A stretch of DNA of 38,381 bases from Alcanivorax sp. UBA4485 (GTDB taxonomy: Bacteria > Pseudomonadota > Gammaproteobacteria > Pseudomonadales > Alcanivoracaceae), in the NCBI GenBank assembly GCA_002389055.1, contig DGNT01000178.1:1-38381 (forward strand), read 5' to 3'. Under the pieces are notes generated by a model. That model was not told where the DNA came from and did no database searches. It worked only from the letters and a program-made list of their open reading frames with translations. Within the stretch, counting starts at the first letter, position 1. Every line of letters starts with the position of its first letter. A program made the position numbers and the translations under genes. Below are positions 14,090 through 22,694 of the stretch, piece after piece.

Positions 14090-17070
14090 TCGCCCGCGAA
14101 CACGGCACCGACATGGCCGCCCTGCGCCGTAAACTGGCCGGCCGCTCCGGCCGCCACTACTGGCGCAGCCTCGAAGAGCTGGCCGACAGCGATGACTTCC
14201 AGCGGCTGCTGGAAGAAGAATTTCCCAGGCTGGCGCCGCTCTGGGAAGGCCGGGTGTCGCGGCGCGGGCTGCTGGGCCTGATGGCCGCGTCCCTGGCCCT
14301 GGGCGGCCTGACCGGCTGCAAGCCCCAGCCGGAGGAAAGGATCGCCCCCTACACACGGCGCCCGGAGGACCTGCTGCCCGGGCGTGCCCGCTGGTACGCC
14401 TCCACCCTGCCCCTGGACGGCTATGCCCGGGGCGTGCTGGTGAAGACGTTCCAGGGCCGGCCGGTGAAGGTGGAAGGCAACCCGGAGCACCCCGCCAGCC
14501 TGGGCGCCACCGACAGCATCGCCCAGGCGGAAATTCTCGGCCTCTACGACCCGGACCGCTCGCAGACGATACGCTACCAAGGCACCGCCGGCAGCGACGC
14601 CGCCTTCCTCGAGCAGCTGCAGCCGCAACGCCGCCACTGGGCCGCCGGCGAACGCCGGCTGTGCCTGCTTACCGGCCCGCTCACGTCGCCTAGCCAGCAC
14701 GCGCTGATAGAACGGCTGAAACGCCTCTATCCGTCCACGCGCTGGTACCGCCACGAGCCGCTCGCCAACGGCGCCGCCCACCAGGGCACCCGGCAGCTGT
14801 TCGGCGAGCCCCGGGAGGCCCGCTACCGGCTTGACCGGGCCCGGGTGATCCTGGACCTGGACGCGGATATGCTCGGCAGCGGCCCCGCCAAGCTGGTGCA
14901 CGCACGCCACGCCATGGGCCGGCGCCGGCCGGACCGCGAAGACGCGCTGCTGAATCGTCTCTATAGCGTGGAAAGCACGCCCTCGATCACCGGCGCCAGC
15001 AGCGACCACCGGCTGCCGCTTGCCGCCGCCGAGGTGCCCGCGCTGGCCGCCGCCCTGGCGGCGCGCCTGGGGGTGCCCGGCATGGCGGATCAGGCCGAAA
15101 ACAGCCCGGTCGACCCCGCCTGGCTGGACGCCCTGGCCGAGGACCTGCGCCGCGCCGGCGCGAAAGCGGTGGTGATTCCCGGCGACACCCAGCCGGCGGC
15201 ATTGCACGCTTTGGCGCACGCCATCAACCACCATCTCGGCGCCGCCGGCACCAGCGTGGAATACAGCGCCCCGGTGGCGCCCGCCGCCGACGGCGACCTG
15301 GCCGACCTGAGCCGCGCCATGGGCGAGGGCCGGGTCGACGCGCTGCTGATGCTGAACGTCAATCCGGTCTACAACGCCCCCGCCGGGCTGGCGTTCGAAG
15401 AGCGTCTGGCGCGGGTGCCGTTCAGCGTCCACTGCGGCCAGTACCGCGACGAAACCGGGCGCGCCGCGCTCTGGCATCTGCCCGCCGCCCATCCGCTGGA
15501 AAGCTGGGACGATGCGCGCGCCTTCGACGGCACCGTCAGCCTGATGCAGCCCACCATTGTGCCGCTGTTCGGCGGCTACACCGCCCAGCAAGTGCTCGCC
15601 GCCTTCGCCGGCCGCTACCGCGCCGACCCTCGCGAACTGGTCCGTGAGCACTGGCGACAGGCGCTGCCGGGGGCGGACTTCGAACGCCACTGGCACAGCG
15701 CCCTGCAGCAGGGCTGGATCGACGGCACCGCCCTGCCGGCCGCCCTGCCGACGCTGCGCAATACGCCGCCGCCACCGCCGCCCACCGACCGGGACGGCCT
15801 GCTGCTGCAGTGGCGCGCCGACCCGGCCCTGCACGATGGCCACTACGCCAACAACGGCTGGCTGCAGGAGTTGCCGCGCCCGCTGACCCAGCTCACCTGG
15901 GACGGCGCCGCGCTGATCTCACCGGCGCTGGCGGAACGCGAAGGCCTGAGCGAGGGCCAGCGTGTGCGGCTCACCCTGGCCGGCCGCAGCCTGGACACGC
16001 CGGTGTGGATCCAACCCGGCCAGCCGGCCCGGGCGATCACCCTGTTCCTCGGCCAGGGCCGCCGCGACGCCGGCCGCGTCGGCAACGGCGTGGGGGTCAA
16101 CGCCTACCGGCTGATGCCCGACCACGGCGCCTTCGCCGCCAGCGGAGTGACTCTGGAGGTGCTCGGCGACCGCGCCGCCCTGGCCAGCACCCAGCAACAC
16201 CACAACATGGCCGGCCGCGATCTGCTGCGCGAAACCGACCTGGCGCATTTCCAGGAAGAGCCCGGTTTCGCTCAACCGGACCGGGTGGAAGAACCGATCT
16301 CGCTGTACCCGGAGTGGGACTACCCGGACCACGCCTGGGGCATGAGCATCGACCTGAACAGCTGCATCGGCTGCAACGCCTGCATCACCGCCTGCCAGGC
16401 GGAGAACAACATTCCCATTGTCGGGCCGGAGGAGGTGCGGCGCGGCCGTGAAATGCACTGGATCCGCGTGGACCGTTACTACGCCGGGCCGCTGGACGAT
16501 CCCAGCATGCACTTCCAGCCGGTGCCCTGCATGCACTGTGAAAAGGCCCCCTGCGAATACGTCTGCCCGGTGGAGGCCACCCAGCACAGCAGCGAGGGCC
16601 TCAACGAAATGATCTACAACCGCTGCGTGGGCACCCGCTATTGTTCGCAGAACTGCCCGTACAAGGTGCGCCGCTTCAACTGGTACCACTACACGGAAGC
16701 CACCGCCGAGCTGGCCACGCCGGCCGCCGCCCACAACCCGGATGTCACCGTGCGCAGCCGCGGCATGATGGAAAAATGCACCTACTGCGTACAGCGCATC
16801 AATCAGGCCGAAACCGACGCCCGCAACGAAGACCGCCCCCTGGAAGACGGCGAGTTGCGCACCGCCTGTCAGCAGGTGTGTCCGTCCGAGGCGATTGAAT
16901 TCGGCGATCTCAACGACCGCCACAGCGCCGTCAGCCGGGCCAAGGCAAGCCCGCTCAACTACGCCATGCTCGAAGAGCTGAACACCCGGCCGCGCACCAC
17001 CTATCTGGCCGGCGTGCGCAACCCCAATCCGGCGATCCAGGCGCTCGAGGCGCGGGAGGCGCCGGCATGA
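14077..17070 (+). CDS. actB: Alternative complex III subunit B, molybdopterin-oxidoreductase-like iron-sulfur protein
   Basis: This 997-residue subunit fuses a molybdopterin-oxidoreductase-like domain (~residues 85-700, which in known ACIII lacks the cofactor) to a ferredoxin-like FeS domain. A Tat-like signal lies at residues 59-81 (RVSRRGLLGLMAASLALGG, then LTGC with a lipobox-like Cys81), set behind an unusually long N-terminal leader as in other ActB/TAT-variant proteins. FeS motifs are CIGCNACITAC from Cys763, CMHCEKAPCEYVCP, a NRCVGTRYCSQNCPYKVRRF block and CTYC...CQQVCP, room for four clusters. It relays electrons from the quinol site toward ActA/ActE. It overlaps actA by 13 bases and actC by four (ATGA). 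Confidence 0.93.
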   Translation: MSSIIAREHGTDMAALRRKLAGRSGRHYWRSLEELADSDDFQRLLEEEFPRLAPLWEGRVSRRGLLGLMAASLALGGLTGCKPQPEERIAPYTRRPEDLLPGRARWYASTLPLDGYARGVLVKTFQGRPVKVEGNPEHPASLGATDSIAQAEILGLYDPDRSQTIRYQGTAGSDAAFLEQLQPQRRHWAAGERRLCLLTGPLTSPSQHALIERLKRLYPSTRWYRHEPLANGAAHQGTRQLFGEPREARYRLDRARVILDLDADMLGSGPAKLVHARHAMGRRRPDREDALLNRLYSVESTPSITGASSDHRLPLAAAEVPALAAALAARLGVPGMADQAENSPVDPAWLDALAEDLRRAGAKAVVIPGDTQPAALHALAHAINHHLGAAGTSVEYSAPVAPAADGDLADLSRAMGEGRVDALLMLNVNPVYNAPAGLAFEERLARVPFSVHCGQYRDETGRAALWHLPAAHPLESWDDARAFDGTVSLMQPTIVPLFGGYTAQQVLAAFAGRYRADPRELVREHWRQALPGADFERHWHSALQQGWIDGTALPAALPTLRNTPPPPPPTDRDGLLLQWRADPALHDGHYANNGWLQELPRPLTQLTWDGAALISPALAEREGLSEGQRVRLTLAGRSLDTPVWIQPGQPARAITLFLGQGRRDAGRVGNGVGVNAYRLMPDHGAFAASGVTLEVLGDRAALASTQQHHNMAGRDLLRETDLAHFQEEPGFAQPDRVEEPISLYPEWDYPDHAWGMSIDLNSCIGCNACITACQAENNIPIVGPEEVRRGREMHWIRVDRYYAGPLDDPSMHFQPVPCMHCEKAPCEYVCPVEATQHSSEGLNEMIYNRCVGTRYCSQNCPYKVRRFNWYHYTEATAELATPAAAHNPDVTVRSRGMMEKCTYCVQRINQAETDARNEDRPLEDGELRTACQQVCPSEAIEFGDLNDRHSAVSRAKASPLNYAMLEELNTRPRTTYLAGVRNPNPAIQALEAREAPA

Positions 17071-18428
17071 ACCGGCGCCGCGACGAGCTGGCCCCGCCCG
17101 GTCTCAGCGCCGGCGCGCTCACCGACCGGGTGAGCGCCACGGTGCTCGGCACCCGGCCGCCCAGGGCCTGGTGGCTGGCGCTGGGCCTGGCGACGCTGTT
17201 GTCCCTGCTGTTCCTGGTCGGCGTGGTCTACGTGCTCAGCGTGGGGGTCGGCGCCTTCGGCCTGAACATTCCTGTGGCCTGGGGTTTTCCCATCATCAAT
17301 ACCATCTGGTGGATCGGCATCGCCCACGCCGGCACGCTGATCTCGGCGGTATTGTGGCTGACCCGCCAGGACTGGCGCGCCTCCATCAGCCGCTCGGCGG
17401 AGGCCATGGCGATGTTCGCCATCGTGCTGGCCGGCAGTTACCCGCTGCTGCACCTGGGGCGTCCCCAGTTCGCCTATTTTCTGCTGCCCTACCCCAACCT
17501 GATGGATCTCTGGCCGCAGTGGCGCAGCCCGCTGGTGTGGGACTTCTTCGCCATCGCCAGCTATCTGCTGTTCACCGCCAGCTTTCTGTTCCTGAGCCTG
17601 CTGCCGGACCTGGCCAGCCTGCGCGACCGCGCCCGTCACCGCGCCGTGCAGCTGTTCTACGGCGTGCTGGCGCTGGGCTGGCGCAACTCGGCACGGCACT
17701 GGCACCGCTACCAGCAGGCGCACCGGGTGCTGGCGGTGATCGCGGTGCCCATCGTGGTGTCGGTCACCGGCACCATTTCACTGGACCTGGCGGTCAGCAT
17801 CGTGCCCGGGTTTCATTTCACCATCTTTCCGCCCTACTTCGTCGCCGGCGCGCTCTATTCCGGCTTCGCCACGGTGGCGATCATCGCCATCGTGCTGCGC
17901 GCCCTGTTCGGCTTCCGCGATCTGATCACCCGGGCGCATCTGAACCGGCTCGGCATCATGATGCTGTGCTTCGTGCTGGTGGTGGACTACGCCTACCTGC
18001 AGGAAGTGTTCACCGCCTTCTACACCGGCGAGGACTTTTACCGCAGCGTCTATTACGACCGCTGGAGCGGGCCCTACGCGCCCTTCTACTGGGGCATGAT
18101 CCTGTGCAACGTGGTGCTGGCCCAGGGCCTGTGGTTCCGGCGCCTGCGCGAGAGCGTGCCGGGGCTGCTGTGCCTGGCGGTGATCGCCGAGATCGGCATG
18201 TGGCTGGAACGCTTTCAGATCGTCATCACCAGCACCCACAAGGACTACATGCCCAGCGCCTGGGATACGGTAACGCCCAGCGCCTGGGACTGGCTCACCT
18301 ACGCCGGCTCGATCGGCGTGTTCGTGGTGCTGCTGTTGCTGTTCATCAAGCTGATGCCGGCGATCTCCATGCACGACATGCGGGAGATGCTGCACCGCCG
18401 CAAACAGCGGGAGGCCGACCATGGATGA
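17067..18428 (+). CDS. actC: Alternative complex III subunit C, NrfD/PsrC-like membrane protein
   Basis: This is a 453-residue polytopic inner-membrane protein of the NrfD family, the quinol-oxidising membrane subunit of ACIII. It has about ten hydrophobic segments. Typical features are the first segment followed by NIPVAWGFPIINTIWWIGIAHAGTLISA, a WRNSARHWHRYQQAHRVLAVIAVPIVVSVTGTISLD block, SIVPGFHFTIFPPYFVAGALYSGFA, and MWLERFQIVITS near the end. ATG at 17067 overlaps the actB stop (ATGA) and the 3' end overlaps actD by eight bases. It belongs to the same transcript as its neighbours. Confidence 0.92.
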   Translation: MNRRRDELAPPGLSAGALTDRVSATVLGTRPPRAWWLALGLATLLSLLFLVGVVYVLSVGVGAFGLNIPVAWGFPIINTIWWIGIAHAGTLISAVLWLTRQDWRASISRSAEAMAMFAIVLAGSYPLLHLGRPQFAYFLLPYPNLMDLWPQWRSPLVWDFFAIASYLLFTASFLFLSLLPDLASLRDRARHRAVQLFYGVLALGWRNSARHWHRYQQAHRVLAVIAVPIVVSVTGTISLDLAVSIVPGFHFTIFPPYFVAGALYSGFATVAIIAIVLRALFGFRDLITRAHLNRLGIMMLCFVLVVDYAYLQEVFTAFYTGEDFYRSVYYDRWSGPYAPFYWGMILCNVVLAQGLWFRRLRESVPGLLCLAVIAEIGMWLERFQIVITSTHKDYMPSAWDTVTPSAWDWLTYAGSIGVFVVLLLLFIKLMPAISMHDMREMLHRRKQREADHG

Positions 18429-18951
18429 GCGCCTGCACGGGCTGCTGGCCCGCTTCCCCGACGCCGACCGCCTGCTCGCCGCCAGCCGTGATTTGCGCCG
18501 GCGCGGGCTGACCCGCCTGGACGCCTACAGCCCGCACCCGGTGGAAGGCCTCGACCAGGCGCTGGGCCTGAGCGAGCGGCGCGTGCCGGTCATCGCCCTG
18601 GTGTGCGCGGTGGTGGCCGGCGCCGGCGCCCTGGCGCTGCAGGTGTACGCCTCGCTGGATTATCCCTTCAACGTGGGCGGCAGGCCGGTGCTCAGCTGGC
18701 CCGCCTACAGCATCGTCACCTTCGCCATGACCATGGTCGGCGCCACCCTGGGCGCCATGCTGTCGATGCTGTGGCTGAACGGCTTCCCCCGCCCCTACCA
18801 CCCGCTGTTCAACGTGGCGGAGTTCGACGCGGCATCGCGGGACGGCTATTTCCTGTGCCTGGAAGCGTCGGACCCGCTGTTCGACGCGGAGCGGCTGCGC
18901 GAGCACCTGCTGCAAAACGGTGCGGTGTCGATCCGGGAGGTGCCGGCATGA
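18421..18951 (+). CDS. actD: Alternative complex III subunit D (DUF3341)
   Basis: The 176-residue product matches DUF3341, the ActD subunit. Family landmarks are an N-terminal soluble part with LTRLDAYSPHPVEGLDQALGL, two membrane segments (~residues 57-79 and ~95-118) that flank a YPFNVGGRPVLSWPAYSIVTFA loop, and a C-terminal PRPYHPLFNVAEFDAASRDGYFLCLEASDP block. It is thought to be a structural, quinol-adjacent membrane subunit. The gene overlaps actC by eight bases and actE by four. Confidence 0.92.
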   Translation: MDERLHGLLARFPDADRLLAASRDLRRRGLTRLDAYSPHPVEGLDQALGLSERRVPVIALVCAVVAGAGALALQVYASLDYPFNVGGRPVLSWPAYSIVTFAMTMVGATLGAMLSMLWLNGFPRPYHPLFNVAEFDAASRDGYFLCLEASDPLFDAERLREHLLQNGAVSIREVPA

Positions 18952-19487
18952 AGTACTGGTCCTGGTGGTTGCTGGTGCCGGCGCTGCTGTGCGGCTGCGA
19001 GCAGCCCGACATGGCCGACCAGCCGCGCCTGGAAACCTATGAAACCGGCGCCGCCTTCAACGACGGCCTGGCCGCCCGGCCGGTGCCCGAAGGCACGGTG
19101 GCGCGGGACCAGCGGCCGGCGGCCACGGAGAACCCGCTGCCGATCAACGCTGAAACACTGGCCCACGGGCGGGAACAGTTCGATGTGTTCTGCGCGCCCT
19201 GCCACGGCCGCAACGGGCGCGGCCAGGGGGTGATCGTGCAGCGCGGCTTCCCGGCGCCGCCCAGCCTGCACCGGCCACGCCTGCGCCGAGCCGCGGACCG
19301 GCATTTCTACCAGGTGATCCGCGACGGCCACGGCGCCATGTACGCCTACGCCAGCCGCGTGCCCGAGGACCAGCGCTGGGCGATCATCGCCTACATTCGC
19401 AGCCTGCAGTTGAGCCGCAACGCGCGCCTGGAGGACGTGCCCCGGGACCACCGGCCGCTGCCCGACACCGGGGAGGCCCCGCCATGA
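18948..19487 (+). CDS. actE: Alternative complex III subunit E, monohaem cytochrome c lipoprotein
   Basis: The start is ATG at 18948, overlapping the actD stop (ATGA); an open frame continues upstream but only as a shadow of actD. The 179-residue product has a short signal and lipobox (VPALLCGC, Cys17), and one haem-binding site FCAPCHGRNGRG (Cys82, Cys85, His86). The likely Met ligand is in DGHGAMYAYAS, followed by the DQRWAIIAYIRSLQLS helix typical of class I cytochromes c. In ACIII, ActE is a periplasmic monohaem cytochrome anchored by lipid that can carry electrons onward to the oxidase. It overlaps actF by four bases. Confidence 0.92.
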   Translation: MKYWSWWLLVPALLCGCEQPDMADQPRLETYETGAAFNDGLAARPVPEGTVARDQRPAATENPLPINAETLAHGREQFDVFCAPCHGRNGRGQGVIVQRGFPAPPSLHRPRLRRAADRHFYQVIRDGHGAMYAYASRVPEDQRWAIIAYIRSLQLSRNARLEDVPRDHRPLPDTGEAPP

Positions 19488-20542
19488 CCCGGGCACTGGT
19501 GTTCGTCGCCGTCGCCGGGCTGTTGCTCACCGGCCTGGGGGCGCTGCTGGACAGCGCCGCCTTCCTGCGCGCCTGGCTGGTGGCCGCCCTCACCGGCATC
19601 GCCCTGCCGCTGGGCGCCATGGCGGTACTGATGACCCACAATCTCACCGGCGGCCAGTGGGGCGAGCCGGTGCGCGCGCCGCTGAAGGCGGTGGTGGCGA
19701 CCCTGCCGCTGATGCTGGTGGCGTTCGTGCCCCTGCTGCTGGGCGCGCGGGTACTGCTCCCCTGGACCGGCGACCTGAGCGGCCTGCCCGAGGTGGTGTG
19801 GCACAAGACGTTCTATCTGAACCTGCCGTTTTTCCATGCCCGCTTCGCCCTGTACGCGGTGATCTGGCTGATCCTGGCCGCGCGGCTCTCGGTGTGGCGC
19901 GGCGACCGCCGCTCCACGCCGGTCAGCGCCGGCGGGCTGGTGCTGTGGGCGCTCACCACCACCTTTTTCGCGTTCGACTGGATCATGGGCCTGGAGCCGG
20001 CCTGGTACTCGGACATTATGGGCCTGATTTTCATGGGCTCGGCGCTGTCCATGGCGCTGGCGCTGCCGTTCCTGCTGCCGGGCGTCTACCCGGACGCGGA
20101 TCGGCGGCCGGCGCTGGAAGGCGCGCGGCGGGATCTGGCGCATCTGTGGCTGGCGGCGATCCTGTTCTGGGTGTTCGTGGCCTTCAGCCAGTACCTGATC
20201 ATCTGGAGCGGCGATCTGCCCCACGAAATCCGCTGGTACACCCACCGTGGCCAGGGCGGCTGGCAGTGGCTGGCGCTGGCGATGATGACACTGTGCGGGG
20301 CGCTGCCATTCGCCGCCCTGCTGCCCGCCGGCTGGAAGCGGCGCGCCCGGCCGCTGGCGGTCCTGGCGGCGCTGGTGCTGCTGGGGCATGCGCTGGAATT
20401 CGCCTGGCTGGTGCTGCCCGCGTACTACCCGCACCACTGGCCGCTCGGCTGGCGCTCACCGGTGGCGTTGCTCACCCTCGCCGCCCCGGGCCTGCTGCTG
20501 ATCCAGCGTTACCGTTCGCGGCGCGCGGAGGGCACCCCATGA
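19484..20542 (+). CDS. actF: Alternative complex III subunit F, membrane protein
   Basis: This 352-residue polytopic inner-membrane protein is the second NrfD-like subunit of ACIII. It has about ten hydrophobic segments. Recognisable family features are WHKTFYLNLPFFHARFALYAVIWLIL, a TTFFAFDWIMGLEPAWYSDIMGLIF block and FVAFSQYLIIWSGDLPHEIRWYTHR. The position right after actE and the four-base overlaps at both ends (ATGA) place it within the tightly packed operon. No separate ActG gene follows; the next gene encodes a short one-TM protein. Confidence 0.92.
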   Translation: MTRALVFVAVAGLLLTGLGALLDSAAFLRAWLVAALTGIALPLGAMAVLMTHNLTGGQWGEPVRAPLKAVVATLPLMLVAFVPLLLGARVLLPWTGDLSGLPEVVWHKTFYLNLPFFHARFALYAVIWLILAARLSVWRGDRRSTPVSAGGLVLWALTTTFFAFDWIMGLEPAWYSDIMGLIFMGSALSMALALPFLLPGVYPDADRRPALEGARRDLAHLWLAAILFWVFVAFSQYLIIWSGDLPHEIRWYTHRGQGGWQWLALAMMTLCGALPFAALLPAGWKRRARPLAVLAALVLLGHALEFAWLVLPAYYPHHWPLGWRSPVALLTLAAPGLLLIQRYRSRRAEGTP

Positions 20543-20907
20543 CCGCACCACGGCGCGACCCCGGTTACGAACAGCGCGACGTGTCACCGCGCCTGCCGCT
20601 GGTGGCGGCGGTTCTGGTGTTGTGTCTGCTGGCGGTGGTGCTGGGCCTGATCGGCTGGGCGTTCGCGCTGCGCGGCGACGCCGGGCCGCGCGCCACCGGC
20701 TTCTTCGAACTGCCGCTGGACCAACCGCGCACACCACACCTGCAGGCCGAGCCCGGCCCCGACCTGCGGCGCATGCGCGAAATCAGCGAACGGGGGCTGC
20801 ACCGATACGGCTGGGTGGACCAGGAGGCCGGGGTGGTGCACATCCCGATTGAGCGGGCCATGGCTCTCTACGCGCGCCGCCACGGCGACGGGGAGGCGCG
20901 CCCATGA
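20539..20907 (+). CDS. Small one-TM protein of the ACIII-caa3 operon, function unknown
   Basis: This 122-residue protein has one membrane segment at residues ~21-46 (LPLVAAVLVLCLLAVVLGLIGWAF). A periplasm-facing tail follows, with ERGLHRYGWVDQEAGVVHIP and IERAMALYARR near the end. I recall similar 'YGWVD...G.V.IPI..AM.L' tails in small proteins encoded beside Sco and caa3 genes in other bacteria, but I know of no assigned role. It starts at ATG 20539 overlapping the actF stop, and its stop overlaps the sco start by four bases. An accessory subunit or assembly factor of the ACIII-oxidase supercomplex is a reasonable inference. Confidence 0.85.
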   Translation: MTAPRRDPGYEQRDVSPRLPLVAAVLVLCLLAVVLGLIGWAFALRGDAGPRATGFFELPLDQPRTPHLQAEPGPDLRRMREISERGLHRYGWVDQEAGVVHIPIERAMALYARRHGDGEARP

Positions 20908-21710
20908 GCCGCCTGATACTGGCCGCCGGCGTGCTCGGCCTGCCGCTGCTGGTCGCCGCCCAGCCGCCGACGCCGTCGCAAACCCTGGACCGGGTCGGCG
21001 TGGACCAGCGCATCGGCGAGCGGGTGCCCCTGGATCTGCGCTTCACGGATCGCCACGGCGACAGCGTGACCCTGGGCAATCTGATCAACGGCAAACCCGC
21101 CCTGCTGCAGCTGGCCTGGTACGACTGCCCGAACCTCTGCGATCTGTCCCTGCGGCGCCTGGGCAGCCGGCTCTCGGAGGTGAAGTTCCAGCCCGGCGAG
21201 GACTTCCGGGTGATCACCGTGAGCATCGACCCGAGGGAAGGCGCCGACGCCGCCGACCGCGCGCTGGCCACTTTGCGCGACAGCCATCAGGGCGACAGCG
21301 ACGCCGGCGACTGGCGGGTGCTGACCGGCGACGCCCGGGCCATCGACACCCTGGCGCGGCGGATCGGCTACCGCTACCAGTACGACGCGGACAGCGAGCA
21401 GTTCGCCCACCCGGCCGCCCTGGCGGTGCTCGACGGCGACGGGCGCCTCTCTTCGTATCTGCTGGACCTGACGTTTTCCGGGCGGGACGTGGAACTGGCG
21501 CTGACCCGCGCCGGCGAAGGCCGGCTGGGCTCGATCACCGACCGGATCGCGCTGCGCTGTTTTCACTTCGATCCGGAGAAAGGCACCTACACCCTGGACA
21601 TCCTGCGGCTGCTGAATCTGGCCTGCCTGATCACCGCCCTGGTGCTGGCGCTGGTGGTGGGCCGGCTGCTCCGGCGCCGCCGCGGGAATGACCGGCAAGG
21701 GAGGCATTGA
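20904..21710 (+). CDS. SCO1/SenC-type copper chaperone
   Basis: The 268-residue product has a signal peptide, a thioredoxin-fold Sco domain, and a C-terminal membrane helix (LACLITALVLALVVGRLLRRRR). The Cu-binding motif is CPNLC at Cys75-Cys79, and the His ligand lies in the QFAHPAAL block. Sco proteins deliver copper to the CuA site of oxidase subunit II, and coxB is the next gene, three bases downstream. The C-terminal rather than N-terminal anchor is typical of Sco proteins linked to ACIII-caa3 operons, as far as I recall. It overlaps the preceding gene by four bases. Confidence 0.92.
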   Translation: MSRLILAAGVLGLPLLVAAQPPTPSQTLDRVGVDQRIGERVPLDLRFTDRHGDSVTLGNLINGKPALLQLAWYDCPNLCDLSLRRLGSRLSEVKFQPGEDFRVITVSIDPREGADAADRALATLRDSHQGDSDAGDWRVLTGDARAIDTLARRIGYRYQYDADSEQFAHPAALAVLDGDGRLSSYLLDLTFSGRDVELALTRAGEGRLGSITDRIALRCFHFDPEKGTYTLDILRLLNLACLITALVLALVVGRLLRRRRGNDRQGRH

Positions 21711-21713
21711 GCC

Positions 21714-22694
21714 ATGGCCGACGCCGACGATAGATGGCAGCTGCTGCTGTTCCCGGAATCCGCGTCCAGCGTGTCCGGCCAGGTGGACACCCTGTTCTGG
21801 GCCATGGTGGTGGCCTGCGGGCTGGTGGTGGCGCTGGTGTTTACGGTGCTGCTGGTGTTCGGCATCCGTTATCGGCGCGGCTCGCCGGCCAGCCGCCGCG
21901 GGTCGCCGCTGCTGTACCACAACCGCTGGCTGGAAATCGGCTGGTCGATTCCGGTGCTGGCCGCGTTCCTGTTTTTCTTTGCCTGGGGCGCGCTGCTCTA
22001 CGTGGAGATTCTCGATCCGCCCACGCCGGAGGACGGCGAAGCGCGCCGGGTGAACGTGATCGGCAAACAGTGGATGTGGAAGTTCCAGCACCCGGAGGGC
22101 ATCCGCGAGATCAACACTCTGCACGTGGCCGTGGGCCAGACCGTGCGGCTGCGCATGACTTCCCAGGACGTGATCCACAGCTTTTTCGTGCCGGCCTTCC
22201 GCATCAAGCAGGACGTGCTGCCGCAAACCTATACCCGCTTGCAGTTCACCCCCACCAAGGTCGGGCGCTTCGACCTCTATTGCGCGGAATATTGCGGCCT
22301 GTCCCATTCCGGCATGGTCGGCGAAGTGGTGGTGATGCCGCCCTCGGAATTCCAGGACTGGCTGGCGCGGCGCGACCGGCCGGGCACGCCGCAACAGGAC
22401 GGCGAGCGGCTGTTCCGCCAGTACGGCTGCAGCGGCTGCCACGGCGAGGCGTCCTCGGTGCGGGCGCCGGATCTGGCCGGCCTGTACGGCAAGCCGGTGC
22501 CGCTGGAAAGCGGCGGCACGGTCACCGCCGACGCCCAGTACCTGCGCGATTCGATCGTCTTTCCCAGCAAGCATGTGGTGGCCGGATACGCGCCGATCAT
22601 GCCGTCCTTCAAGGATCAGATCAGCGAGGAAGATCTGCTCAAGCTGACCGCTTATATCCAATCCCTGACGCCCGAGGAGCCTGACGCGCCATGA
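21714..22694 (+). CDS. coxB: Cytochrome c oxidase subunit II with fused cytochrome c (caa3 type)
   Basis: This is a 326-residue CuA subunit with a C-terminal cytochrome c domain, the signature of caa3 oxidases. Two TM helices (~25-50 and ~76-100) precede the cupredoxin domain. CuA ligands are His155 (DVIHSFFVP), Cys190, Glu192, Cys194, His198 and Met201 (YCAEYCGLSHSGM). The haem site is CSGCH at residues 239-243, with a likely Met296 ligand (APIMPSF). It accepts electrons, probably straight from ActE or the fused haem, and passes them to subunit I. It overlaps coxA by four bases. No lipobox was seen. Confidence 0.95.
   Translation: MADADDRWQLLLFPESASSVSGQVDTLFWAMVVACGLVVALVFTVLLVFGIRYRRGSPASRRGSPLLYHNRWLEIGWSIPVLAAFLFFFAWGALLYVEILDPPTPEDGEARRVNVIGKQWMWKFQHPEGIREINTLHVAVGQTVRLRMTSQDVIHSFFVPAFRIKQDVLPQTYTRLQFTPTKVGRFDLYCAEYCGLSHSGMVGEVVVMPPSEFQDWLARRDRPGTPQQDGERLFRQYGCSGCHGEASSVRAPDLAGLYGKPVPLESGGTVTADAQYLRDSIVFPSKHVVAGYAPIMPSFKDQISEEDLLKLTAYIQSLTPEEPDAP

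Noticed and set aside
14083..15843. 586-codon minus-strand frame across actB
   Set aside because: Shadow frame with no recognisable domain; actB on the plus strand is clear.
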